64,000 nt of DNA from Caballeronia terrestris (GTDB taxonomy: Bacteria > Pseudomonadota > Gammaproteobacteria > Burkholderiales > Burkholderiaceae): assembly GCF_001544515.1 (NCBI RefSeq), contig NZ_FCOL02000020.1, positions 1 through 64,000 of the forward strand. The letters are read 5' to 3'. Under the pieces are notes generated by a model. It worked only from the letters and a program-made list of their open reading frames with translations, was not told the origin of the DNA and searched no databases. Made by a program: the position numbers and the translations under genes. Shown here piece after piece: positions 27,194 to 34,214 of this stretch (positions within the stretch are counted from its first letter, which is position 1; every line of letters starts with the position of its first letter).

Positions 27194-27739
27194 ATGTCAC
27201 AGTCGATCGATCTCGCGCCAGTCAACGCGCTGGACCAAACGGCCTTTGTACGCACGTTCGGCAGCGTGTTCGAGCATTTTCCGCAGGCGGCGGACGGCGC
27301 GTGGCCGCGTCGGCCGTTTGCTTCAGCGCGCGCCTTGCACGACGCGATGATGGACGTAATCCGCGACCTCGATCCGAAGGCCCGGTGCGATTTTCTGAAC
27401 CTGCATCCGCTTTTGTCCGGCGCGAACATCCGTGCGGGCACGATGACTTCGGATTCGAACGCGGAACAAAAGAGCGCTGGGCTCGACGCGATGACGGCCC
27501 AGCAGGAAGCCACGCTCGACCGGCAGAACGCAGCCTATCTGGAGCGGCATGGATTCCCGTTCATCATCTGCGTGCGGCATTACACGCGTGAAGGTATCTT
27601 CGCGGCACTCGAACGAAGACTCGACCGCGCAACGCATCAGGAAATCGATGAAGCGCTGGCGCAGATCGCGGCGATCACACGCGGGCGGTTGAATGAGCGC
27701 TTGGGTGCGCTGGAGCGATTGACGGTGAGCGTTACCTGA
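27194..27739 (+). CDS. uraD: 2-oxo-4-hydroxy-4-carboxy-5-ureidoimidazoline (OHCU) decarboxylase
   Basis: 181 residues, family-typical. The all-alpha OHCU decarboxylase fold has FVRTFGSVFEHFPQAADGAW, the catalytic His in NLHPLLSG, SNAEQKSAGLDAMT with the conserved Ser/Glu/Gln, and HGFPFIICVRHYTREGIFAAL. It converts OHCU to S-allantoin and CO2. Start ATG 27194 with GGAGAG 6 nt upstream; the same frame continues upstream through the LysR gene region without homology. It follows the LysR gene by 128 bp and completes the urate-to-allantoin route with UraH. Confidence 0.95.
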   Translation: MSQSIDLAPVNALDQTAFVRTFGSVFEHFPQAADGAWPRRPFASARALHDAMMDVIRDLDPKARCDFLNLHPLLSGANIRAGTMTSDSNAEQKSAGLDAMTAQQEATLDRQNAAYLERHGFPFIICVRHYTREGIFAALERRLDRATHQEIDEALAQIAAITRGRLNERLGALERLTVSVT

Positions 27740-27747
27740 CACGATCT

Positions 27748-28512
27748 CTATTGCCGCGGTATCGACTGAGCCAGCCCGATGAGATTCTGCGGCGCGACGC
27801 GGATCAACCCGCCGCGCGGGCTGTCGATATCGGCGATGAGCATGAACGATATCGATCCGATCACCGGCATCAGCAACAGAAACGCCTTGCGCGATTTGAC
27901 ACTGCGCGAGCCGTATCCCACGAGCGCGTTGCAGAACACCCCGACCAGGATCATCAGCATCCACGCGGCCACGGGAATCCGGTTCCACCATGCCGCCTGC
28001 GTGTAGCCCTGCGTGTTCAGCACGTCGTTCATGCCGGAGACGGCGAGCGCCGTGATGGGTGTCGGCTGGACGATCGCGGCCGCTTTGACCGCCGCCCACA
28101 ATTCGGCTTCGAGCTGTTCGGTCGCTTTGTTGATGGGGCTGAGCTGCGCTTCGTCGTGCGTCCGATAGTAGAGCACGCGCTGGTCGAGATATTTGATGAG
28201 TAGCGAGCGGGTGAGGGCAGCCTGAGGCCCCGGCAAAAGCTCCGCTCGAAGAAACTCGGTGCCGATAGCGTTGGCTTCTTCTTCCTCGTAGGCTTTCCGC
28301 TGATCGTACCTTCCGACCGACATCGACAGCGTAAAGCCGATCATCAACGCGAGTAGCGTCAGGCTGGCGCCTTGAATGATGCCGAGGTCCTCGCGCGCTT
28401 CGGCGTCGAGCGGACGCCTTCGCTTGAGCGCGACACCAGCCCATGCCCCCAGCGACATCAGCACGAAGGAAATGGCGAAAATCTCGAAGGGGTGATTCAT
28501 CGTCTGGGTCAT
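27748..28512 (-). CDS. DUF4239-type (bestrophin-like) membrane protein
   Basis: 254 residues. Four hydrophobic segments: IFAISFVLMSLGAWAGVALK, GASLTLLALMIGFTLSMSVG, VAAWMLMILVGVFCNALVGY and AFLLLMPVIGSISFMLIADI. Between helices 2 and 3 is a periplasmic loop with EEEEANAIGTEFLRAELLPG, a DUF4239 hallmark. Start at ATG 28510-28512 with GGAGG 9 nt upstream; a second ATG four codons on is possible. Function not established; resemblance to bestrophin channels is only distant. It converges on uraD. Confidence 0.78.
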   Translation of the reverse strand: MTQTMNHPFEIFAISFVLMSLGAWAGVALKRRRPLDAEAREDLGIIQGASLTLLALMIGFTLSMSVGRYDQRKAYEEEEANAIGTEFLRAELLPGPQAALTRSLLIKYLDQRVLYYRTHDEAQLSPINKATEQLEAELWAAVKAAAIVQPTPITALAVSGMNDVLNTQGYTQAAWWNRIPVAAWMLMILVGVFCNALVGYGSRSVKSRKAFLLLMPVIGSISFMLIADIDSPRGGLIRVAPQNLIGLAQSIPRQ

Positions 28513-28587
28513 GCTTCGGTGCCTCCGGAGCGGAAGGAGTGATGACCCCGAAAGTATAGATTCCGCCCGGCGACGCATCGACCGAAA

Positions 28588-29445
28588 TCAACCGCCCGCG
28601 ATCGACTCCTGCTCCCGCCGTACCCGCGCTTCTTCCTCGAAACGCGTCTCTTCGATTTCCATCAGCACGCCATCGAGATCGACGGGACGTGTATCGACTT
28701 CGATCACGCCGGTCAATTCGACATCGACGTGGAGCCCGCCCGCTTCGAACAGCCGCCAGATCTCCGTGCCGTAATCGGCGGAATAAAGCTGCGGCGCGAA
28801 GCGTCCGAAATACGCGGCGAGGTTGTCGACGTCGCGCTTGAGCATCGACGCGGCTTCGTTGTTGCCGGCGGCATCGACGGCTTGCGGCAAGTCGATGATC
28901 ACCGGCCCGCCCGCCGCCAGGAGAATGTTGTACTCGGAGAGGTCGCCGTGAACCACGCCCGCGCAGAGCATCCGGACGACCTGATTGAGCAGCATCGCGT
29001 GCAGTTCGAGGGCGCGCGCTTCGGTCAGATCGACGTCGTTCAGCCGCGGCGCGACCTCACCCGCTGCGTCGACGACCAGTTCCATCAACAGCACGCCATC
29101 GGTGCAGATATACGGCTGCGGTACGCGCACGCCTGCGTTGGCGAGGCGGAACAGCGCATCGACTTCGGCGTTCTGCCAGACCTCTTCCTGCATCTGGCGG
29201 CCGTAGCGCGAGCCTTTTTCCATCGCGCGCGCCTGACGGCTGTTCTTGACCTTGCGGCCGTCGCGATACGACGCCGCTTGCCGGAAACTACGCTGCTTCG
29301 CGTCCTTGTAGACCTTGGCGCAGCGCGTCGAATCGCCGCTGCGCACCACGTAGACTGTGGCTTCCTTGCCGCTCATCAACTGGCCGATGACTTCGTCGAT
29401 GAGTCCTTCTTCGAGCAACGGCGCTAGCCGTTTCGGCGTTTTCAT
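28588..29445 (-). CDS. RIO-family serine kinase (PA4780-like)
   Basis: 285 residues. RIO1-like kinase with a short P-loop SGKEATVYVV (25-34), the ATP-binding Lys in RCAKVYK (Lys44), the catalytic loop VVHGDLSEYN (Asp168) and the metal-binding Asp185 in IIDLPQAVD. A Glu-rich tail follows (MEIEETRFEEEARVRREQES). Bacterial RIO kinases are poorly understood; they may autophosphorylate and act on ribosome-associated or regulatory proteins. Start ATG 29443-29445; upstream codons are not conserved. No operon partner is evident. Confidence 0.9.
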   Translation of the reverse strand: MKTPKRLAPLLEEGLIDEVIGQLMSGKEATVYVVRSGDSTRCAKVYKDAKQRSFRQAASYRDGRKVKNSRQARAMEKGSRYGRQMQEEVWQNAEVDALFRLANAGVRVPQPYICTDGVLLMELVVDAAGEVAPRLNDVDLTEARALELHAMLLNQVVRMLCAGVVHGDLSEYNILLAAGGPVIIDLPQAVDAAGNNEAASMLKRDVDNLAAYFGRFAPQLYSADYGTEIWRLFEAGGLHVDVELTGVIEVDTRPVDLDGVLMEIEETRFEEEARVRREQESIAGG

Positions 29446-29585
29446 CGGACCGCCGGATGCGGTTCGACGTGCGTGAGGGTTGATATGTCCGCGATCAGCC
29501 GGGCGGGCGTTGCGCGTTGGAGTACTGCGTGGAAATAGGAGGAATTCATCCAGCGAGTATACAGGCACGGGGAAATCCCGCCTTC

Positions 29586-29750
29586 TTACGCATCCTGCCG
29601 CACGAGGGGACGCTGTGTACGATCGGTGACGAAAGGCGTCGTCGTGTGCTGCGCGACCGCCTGTCGCGCGGGCCGCGTCGGAGCGATATGAGCGAAAGCA
29701 AGCGCAGCGGTCAACGCGACAGCCAGAAGCGAAATAGTGATGGCGTTCAT
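29586..29750 (-). CDS. Small secreted peptide (54 aa), unknown
   Basis: A short gene of 54 codons. The ATG at 29748-29750 is preceded by GAGGTG. The product begins MNAITISLLAVALTAALAFA, a classic signal peptide, and the predicted mature part is about 34 residues, polar and Thr/Gln/Arg-rich (HIAPTRPARQAVAQHTTTPF onward), ending VRQDA. No Cys. It lies 40 bp after the 99-residue secreted protein and is probably co-transcribed in the two-component gene string. No family recognised. Confidence 0.6.
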   Translation of the reverse strand: MNAITISLLAVALTAALAFAHIAPTRPARQAVAQHTTTPFVTDRTQRPLVRQDA

Positions 29751-29790
29751 TTCAGCACCTCGATGAGTAAATATCAGACGAAAGAGCGTT

Positions 29791-30090
29791 TCAATCAGCG
29801 ATCGTCGGTGACTCGCCGGTCACCGGCGCAGCGTGCCCGGTCAAGACCGAATAGCTCGACACGAGCGGCTCGGCGAACTTCGACGGTTGCTCTTCAGGCG
29901 GCAACTGCGCGGGGCCAAAACCGTTTGCGGCCTGATACACGGGCAGCGGGGGCGCCGCCTGCACCGACGAATCGACCGGAAACACCGGCCCGCCCACGAT
30001 GCCCACGCCGACGAACACATGCGCTTGCGCGGCCGTCACACAACCGGCGGTCAGGGCTGCTGCTACGAGGATTTTGCGGATTGCGTTCAT
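29791..30090 (-). CDS. Small secreted protein (99 aa), unknown
   Basis: The signal peptide MNAIRKILVAAALTAGCVTA ends near AQA, followed by HVFVGVGIVGGPVFPVD and a Pro/Ala/Gln-rich mature chain. GGAG sits 6 nt before the ATG at 30088-30090, and the start overlaps the stop of the preceding gene (ATGA). The His/Gly-rich start of the mature chain recalls small periplasmic proteins annotated only as hypothetical in Burkholderiaceae. A direct-repeat box with its own -10-like site lies about 60 bp upstream. Confidence 0.7.
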   Translation of the reverse strand: MNAIRKILVAAALTAGCVTAAQAHVFVGVGIVGGPVFPVDSSVQAAPPLPVYQAANGFGPAQLPPEEQPSKFAEPLVSSYSVLTGHAAPVTGESPTIAD

Positions 30091-30578
30091 GACTTTCTCC
30101 TTTCGGGTTCGTTTGTCTTGCTGCATGACTGCAGTGTGCTCGCCGAAAATGAGGAAAGAATGAGGAGCCGGGCCTTGTCCGCGAGCGAGACGGTGCGGCG
30201 CGCGTGCTCGTCGGCGGCGCGCCACGCGGATTCCTCGGACAGCCACGGCGTCGGCTTCGTGTTGCTGCAACTCCAGTGGTGCCAGACGAAGAAATCCGCG
30301 CAACGCTCGTTGCTGCCGATCGAGGCGAGGTGATGCACCGAATATCCGCATTCGATCAGCGATTCCTTGCGGGCATCGTCGAGATTGAAGGCGATCAGGT
30401 AGCCGGCCACGTTGCGCACGACCGGTCCGCGAATCTGCAGGCCGCTTTCGCCGACGCTGCATAGAGTGGGCAGGCGGATGTCGTATCGACCGCCTTCGGT
30501 CGATTGCACGACTTCCACGGTGACGAAGTCGGTGCGGTAGCCGTATTGACGGGCAGTAAAAAATTCAGCGGTCCGCAT
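30087..30578 (-). CDS. Conserved-looking hypothetical protein (163 aa)
   Basis: Begins MRTAEFFTARQYGYRTDFVT with GGAG 6 nt before the ATG (30576-30578). Soluble, without signal or membrane helices. One central beta-rich part (YDIRLPTLCSVGESGLQIRG) and a Cys/Trp-rich middle (CADFFVWHHWSCS). The start overlaps the end of the VOC gene by 14 bp and the end overlaps the next ATG, so it is translationally coupled on both sides. No family recognised. Confidence 0.6.
   Translation of the reverse strand: MRTAEFFTARQYGYRTDFVTVEVVQSTEGGRYDIRLPTLCSVGESGLQIRGPVVRNVAGYLIAFNLDDARKESLIECGYSVHHLASIGSNERCADFFVWHHWSCSNTKPTPWLSEESAWRAADEHARRTVSLADKARLLILSSFSASTLQSCSKTNEPERRKS
30148..30164 (-). promoter_or_regulatory. 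Response-regulator direct-repeat box (copy C)
   Basis: On the minus strand CTCATT-N5-CTCATT: two AATGAG copies on the plus strand at 30148-30153 and 30159-30164, start to start 11 bp. A weak -10 (CACACT, 30133-30138) lies 9 bp downstream. It sits 58 bp before the 99-residue secreted protein gene. The same layout occurs at 31466 and 34198. Confidence 0.5.
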
Positions 30579-30984
30579 GGGACTCTCCTTTGAAATAGAT
30601 CGATGCCTGCTCACCCGTGCGCGCCCGCGACCAGATCTGCTCGTCGCTGAGCGTGGTCTGGATCAGCTCGACCGGCATCCCGCCATCCACGATCACCGCG
30701 ACGCGAAAGCCATCGATCGGTTCATACGGCCCGAGCACGACCTGCTTTGCGGCGGTTGCGCGAGCCAGATCGTCGACCTTGAACGCGACGTGCGGCATCG
30801 TGCGCAGCAGCGGATGCAGGATGCTGTCGGTATCGAAACGGTGGTACTGGATGCGCACGAGTTCGCTTTCGCTATCGCTCGTGTACATGCCGAAAACGGC
30901 GCTATAGCGTTCGCCAGGGCGTGGCTCGGCAGTCGGCACGCCGAGATGGTGGAACTCGTAGGTGACGTCGTCGCGTGTGAACAT
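30565..30984 (-). CDS. VOC (glyoxalase-like) family protein
   Basis: 139 residues. Beta-alpha-beta-beta-beta pattern of the vicinal oxygen chelate fold: YEFHHLGVPTAEPRPGERYS, then PHVAFKVDDLARATAAKQVV, VDGGMPVELIQTT. Potential metal ligands His13 and Glu/His residues are present, but the triad is not certain. Soluble. It belongs to the gene string downstream of the two-component system and overlaps the next gene by 14 bp. Confidence 0.72.
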   Translation of the reverse strand: MFTRDDVTYEFHHLGVPTAEPRPGERYSAVFGMYTSDSESELVRIQYHRFDTDSILHPLLRTMPHVAFKVDDLARATAAKQVVLGPYEPIDGFRVAVIVDGGMPVELIQTTLSDEQIWSRARTGEQASIYFKGESHADR

Positions 30985-30992
30985 GGCGTTGC

Positions 30993-31148
30993 TCAGTAGC
31001 TTCCCGCCATTGGCAGGAGAAGGTAGGGCAGCAGGTCTTCGTAGTTCGGCGTATCGAATGACGCGGCTTGCGCGTCAGGCGACGGATCGGCACGCGGCGG
31101 TTCGGCTTCAATCGCGCCGGCCGCCTGTAGTGACGGATCGTTCTTCAT
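30993..31148 (-). CDS. Small protein (51 aa), unknown
   Basis: A short gene with GGGGTG 6 nt before the ATG at 31146-31148. The product is acidic and Pro/Ala-rich, starting MKNDPSLQAAGAIEAEPP and ending NYEDLLPYLLLPMAGSY, which could be a short amphipathic C-terminal helix. The stop is 8 bp before the VOC start. No family recognised. Codon third positions are G/C-rich like the neighbours. Confidence 0.55.
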   Translation of the reverse strand: MKNDPSLQAAGAIEAEPPRADPSPDAQAASFDTPNYEDLLPYLLLPMAGSY

Positions 31149-31173
31149 GATTCACCCCGTAACGACGCACGAG

Positions 31174-31344
31174 TTAATGACGATCGCTGCCGGCGAGCCA
31201 GGCGTCGCGCGTATCGTGATCGATCGCCTCCATGCGGTGCTCGAGATCGGCGAGGTCGGCGGACGCGGCCAGATAGTCTTCGCGTTCGTGCTCGGCGGCG
31301 TTGTAACGGATGTTGTGGAGGACTTCGAGAAAGTGCGTGAACAT
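31174..31344 (-). CDS. DUF3563 family small protein (56 aa)
   Basis: The product starts MFTHFLEVLHNIRYNAAEHE and continues REDYLAASADLADLEHRMEA, matching the DUF3563 pattern (YLAxxxDLxDLExRxRxLE) of short helical proteins common in Burkholderiaceae. GGAG lies 6 nt before the ATG at 31342-31344. It is the first gene after the response regulator, preceded by its own direct-repeat box at 31466. Function unknown. Confidence 0.75.
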   Translation of the reverse strand: MFTHFLEVLHNIRYNAAEHEREDYLAASADLADLEHRMEAIDHDTRDAWLAGSDRH

Positions 31345-31465
31345 GATGGACTCCGCTTCTTGAGTGGTTGCGCATCGATCGATCGTGAAACGATGCGGTT
31401 CCGACGGCCGTTGCGCCTTTGCTGGCGCTAGCGGTTCGTCGACACTGGTAAGCGTAGTCGCGCTG

Positions 31466-31482
31466 AATGAGCGGAAAATGAG
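31466..31482 (-). promoter_or_regulatory. Response-regulator direct-repeat box (copy B)
   Basis: Two AATGAG copies on the plus strand (31466-31471 and 31477-31482), that is CTCATT-N5-CTCATT reading toward the DUF3563 gene. A -10-like TACGCT (31451-31456) lies 9 bp downstream. An 11-bp repeat period is the classical arrangement for OmpR/PhoB-family regulators. Confidence 0.55.
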
Positions 31483-31493
31483 GGTGCTGCGGG

Positions 31494-32177
31494 CTAGCTC
31501 GATTCGTCGCTGGACGGTGCACTGAGCATGACCGTCCAGCCGAGGCCGCGCACGTTGCGGATCACCGCGTTGCCGAATTTCTTGCGAACCGAATGGATGA
31601 GCACGTCGAGCGCATTGCTCTCGATTTCCTTGCCCCAGCCGTAGAGCTTGTCCTCGAGTTGTTCGCGCGAGAAGATCGTGCCCGGCCGTTCGAGCAGCGC
31701 GAGCATCAGCGCGAATTCACGCGCCGAGAGCGCAGCCGTCGTCCCCGAGCAGGTGAGCGTGCGTTCGTCGAGGTTGAGGTTGAGGGTGTCGTTGCCGAGA
31801 CGCGAAACCGCGTAGCCCGCCTTCCGACGCAGGACCGCCCGAATCCGCGCGAGCAGTTCGGGAACGTCGAAGGGCTTGAGCACGTAATCGTCGGCGCCGA
31901 CGTCGAGGCCCTGCACGCGTGTTTCCAGATCGTCGCGCGCGGTGAGGATCACCACCGGCACCGCGTTGCCCGCCGCGCGCGCCTGCCGCAGCAGTTCGAT
32001 GCCGGTCATTCCCGGCAGGCCCAGGTCGAGCAGCACAACGGTGTAGCTCGCCGCCGCGATCGCGGTGCTGCCGGCGGTGCCGTCGCGGACCCAGTCGACG
32101 GCGTAGTCGGCGTCCTTGAGCGCGCGCATCAGGCTCGTGCCGATCTGCACATCGTCTTCGATCAGAAGGATTCGCAT
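31494..32177 (-). CDS. OmpR-family response regulator (QseB/PmrA-like)
   Basis: 227 residues. The receiver domain has the acidic pocket Glu7-Asp8-Asp9, phosphoacceptor Asp51 (VVLLDLGLPG) and Lys101 (VLKPFDVPELL). The winged-helix DNA-binding domain covers about 125-220, with SAREFALMLALLERPGTIFS and VLIHSVRKKFGNAVIRNVRG. Start ATG 32175-32177, preceded by GGGGAC. It lies 62 bp after the histidine kinase gene in the order Spy-like, kinase, regulator. It probably binds the three CTCATT-N5-CTCATT boxes at 30148, 31466 and 34198. Confidence 0.95.
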   Translation of the reverse strand: MRILLIEDDVQIGTSLMRALKDADYAVDWVRDGTAGSTAIAAASYTVVLLDLGLPGMTGIELLRQARAAGNAVPVVILTARDDLETRVQGLDVGADDYVLKPFDVPELLARIRAVLRRKAGYAVSRLGNDTLNLNLDERTLTCSGTTAALSAREFALMLALLERPGTIFSREQLEDKLYGWGKEIESNALDVLIHSVRKKFGNAVIRNVRGLGWTVMLSAPSSDESS

Positions 32178-32239
32178 GGTGTCCCCGTCTCGCTCCCGCA
32201 CACGCGCATTGTATGCGAGCCAATCAGGCGGCGCATGCG

Positions 32240-33577
32240 TCAGGAGCGTGGTTCGGGATCGAGCGGCAGTGTGATCGTCGCGACGATGCCTGACGGCCCG
32301 TCGCTGCGGTTCCTGAGCGATACCGTGCCGCCATAGCGCTGCGCGACGGCCTTCACGATCGAGAGCCCCAGGCCGCTGCCTTCGATGTCGCGGTTCGCGC
32401 GAAAGAAGCGGTCGAACACGCGCGGCAGCAGGTCCTCGGCGATCCCCGGCCCGGTATCCACCACCTCGATGCACGCCATGCCCGCCTCAACGCGCAGGTA
32501 GAGATCGATCGTGCCGCCGTCGGGCGTATAGCGCACCGCGTTGCTGACGAGGTTGCGCACCGCCATGCCGACGTCGGTTTCGATCGCCCGCACGTGCGCG
32601 CTCAAGATCGATTCCGCGCCGATGTCGAGGCCGCGTTGCAGCGCGATCGGCAGCACGTCGGCGACGGTCGCCCTCACGATATTCGCGAGATCGACGCGTT
32701 CGATCGCGCCGCCGTTCACCGGCGCATCGGCGCGCGCGAGGCGCAGCAACTGCGTGATGAGGCTGCCGCTGCGCGCGATGCCGCCGCGCAATTCGCAAAA
32801 GCGCTCCTGATTGCTCGCGACGATGTCGCGCTGAAGGTTATCGGCCTGGAGCTGCAGCGCGGTGAGCGGTGTGCGCAGTTCATGCGCGGCATCGGCGATG
32901 AACTTGCGCTCGGCCTCGATCGACCGCGCAAGTCGCTCGATCATGTGATTGATCGAATGGATGAAGGGATCGAGTTCCGTCGGCACGCCGGCGGTGCGCA
33001 GCGGCTGGAGATGGCCCGCATCGATCGCCTGCACTTCGCGGCCGAGCCGGTTCAGATCGACGAGCGAGCGCCGCACCACGAGCCCGACGGCGATCCATAC
33101 CAGCGGCAGCAGCACGAAAATCGGCCATAGCGTGCGGGTGGCGGTCGCTTCCTCTAGTTCTCGTCGCACCGAAAGACGTTGCGCGACCTGGATCGTCATC
33201 GCGGGGCCGCGCAGTGTGTAGATGCGCCATTCCTCGCCGTTGACGGTGGACGTCGAAAAGCCGGCCGGCGCGTTTTGCGGGAGCAGCAGCGAGGGTTCGG
33301 TGGAGCGGAAAGGGGCGTCCTGCCCCGGCTTCCATACGACGAGCACGATATCGCGCGCGTCCTGCGAGCCGCGCAAAGGAGTCTCCGGGATGCCTTCCGC
33401 GAAGCCGTCGCGCATGCGCTGGCCGACCTGTTCCATGCGCAGGTCGAGCAGCGCGCCCATGCCGTTCTTGCAGAGCTGATAGGAGCTCAGTCCCTGAAGC
33501 AAGCCGATGATGCTCACGAGCAGACCGAGCGCGACGACCAGTTGACTTCTCAGCGACTTGAACATCGGTGCACTCAT
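32240..33577 (-). CDS. Sensor histidine kinase (QseC/PmrB-like)
   Basis: About 446 residues. TM1 (LRSQLVVALGLLVSIIGLLQ, about 9-28), a periplasmic sensor of about 120 residues, TM2 (TLWPIFVLLPLVWIAVGLVV, about 149-168), a HAMP-like linker, the H-box FIADAAHELRTPL with phospho-His232, N-box NLVSNAVRYTPDGG, G1 DTGPGIAED and G2 GSGLGLSIVKAVA. The start is uncertain: ATGs at 33598, 33577 and 33565 are possible and none has a strong ribosome site. 33577 is chosen because TM1 then falls near the N-terminus. Confidence 0.92.
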   Translation of the reverse strand: MSAPMFKSLRSQLVVALGLLVSIIGLLQGLSSYQLCKNGMGALLDLRMEQVGQRMRDGFAEGIPETPLRGSQDARDIVLVVWKPGQDAPFRSTEPSLLLPQNAPAGFSTSTVNGEEWRIYTLRGPAMTIQVAQRLSVRRELEEATATRTLWPIFVLLPLVWIAVGLVVRRSLVDLNRLGREVQAIDAGHLQPLRTAGVPTELDPFIHSINHMIERLARSIEAERKFIADAAHELRTPLTALQLQADNLQRDIVASNQERFCELRGGIARSGSLITQLLRLARADAPVNGGAIERVDLANIVRATVADVLPIALQRGLDIGAESILSAHVRAIETDVGMAVRNLVSNAVRYTPDGGTIDLYLRVEAGMACIEVVDTGPGIAEDLLPRVFDRFFRANRDIEGSGLGLSIVKAVAQRYGGTVSLRNRSDGPSGIVATITLPLDPEPRS

Positions 33578-33612
33578 CGGACGAAGCGGGTACTGCATTC
33601 TACGACGCCCGT

Positions 33613-34098
33613 TCAAAGCCCTGTGCGTGGATCGATCGGACGCGCGGCATGCTGCGTGATCTTCGCGAGTTCAGGACGCAGCGCGTTGCTGACGATAGTC
33701 TTCTGCGCGTCGTTCAGGCCGTGATAGAACGTGAGCCACGCCTTAGCCGACTTCTCCGGCAAGCCCGCATCCTGCTGCACGGCCTTTTCGTGCGCGGCAT
33801 GGAGCGCGGACAAATCGAGGATCGGCTTGTCGAGCATGGCGGTGGTTTGCTGCTGCATCACGTCCGCGTTCATGCGCTCGGCGGCGTGGGATTCGCGCAT
33901 CGCATCGAGGGCGGCTTGCCATTGAATCTCCTGGTTCGGGTCGAGGTTCAACTGGTCGTGTATCTGTTTCAGGTCGACGCGCTGGATCTGTTGCATCACA
34001 GCGGTCATCGGCGGTACGGATTGAGCAAACGCGGACCCCATGCCGACACTCAATCCGATGAAGGCGGCGGCTACGTAACGTGAAGTCTTGCTGAACAT
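33613..34098 (-). CDS. Periplasmic Spy/CpxP-like protein
   Basis: 161 residues. Signal peptide (MFSKTSRYVAAAFIGLSVGM, cleavage near AFAQ), then an all-helical, Gln/Ala/Asp-rich chain (DLKQIHDQLNLDPNQEIQWQ, MLDKPILDLSALHAAHEKAV). Segments KAWLTFYHGLNDAQKTIVSN resemble the LTxxQ-type repeats of Spy/CpxP chaperone-like stress proteins (here LNDAQK). GGAG lies 7 nt before the ATG. It heads the kinase/regulator operon, as CpxP-like proteins often neighbour their two-component system. Confidence 0.75.
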   Translation of the reverse strand: MFSKTSRYVAAAFIGLSVGMGSAFAQSVPPMTAVMQQIQRVDLKQIHDQLNLDPNQEIQWQAALDAMRESHAAERMNADVMQQQTTAMLDKPILDLSALHAAHEKAVQQDAGLPEKSAKAWLTFYHGLNDAQKTIVSNALRPELAKITQHAARPIDPRTGL

Positions 34099-34182
34099 GA
34101 TGTGCTCCTTGACAGTGACGCGGATCGCGCCGGTTTTTTTAGGTGGCCGGGGTTTTCGCCTCGGCCGGAGTTCATGTAAAGC

Positions 34183-34214
34183 AGTCTAGGGGCGCTGTAT
34201 TAGGGAAAAATGAG
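34183..34214 (-). promoter_or_regulatory. Promoter of the Spy-like/two-component operon with direct-repeat box (copy A)
   Basis: A box CTCATT-N5-CTAATA lies at 34198-34214 (minus strand), 11 bp period. A -10-like TAGACT at 34183-34188 follows, separated by 9 bp, exactly as at 31466. The box overlaps the last codons of the upstream FAD oxidoreductase gene. This fits autoregulation by the response regulator. Confidence 0.55.
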
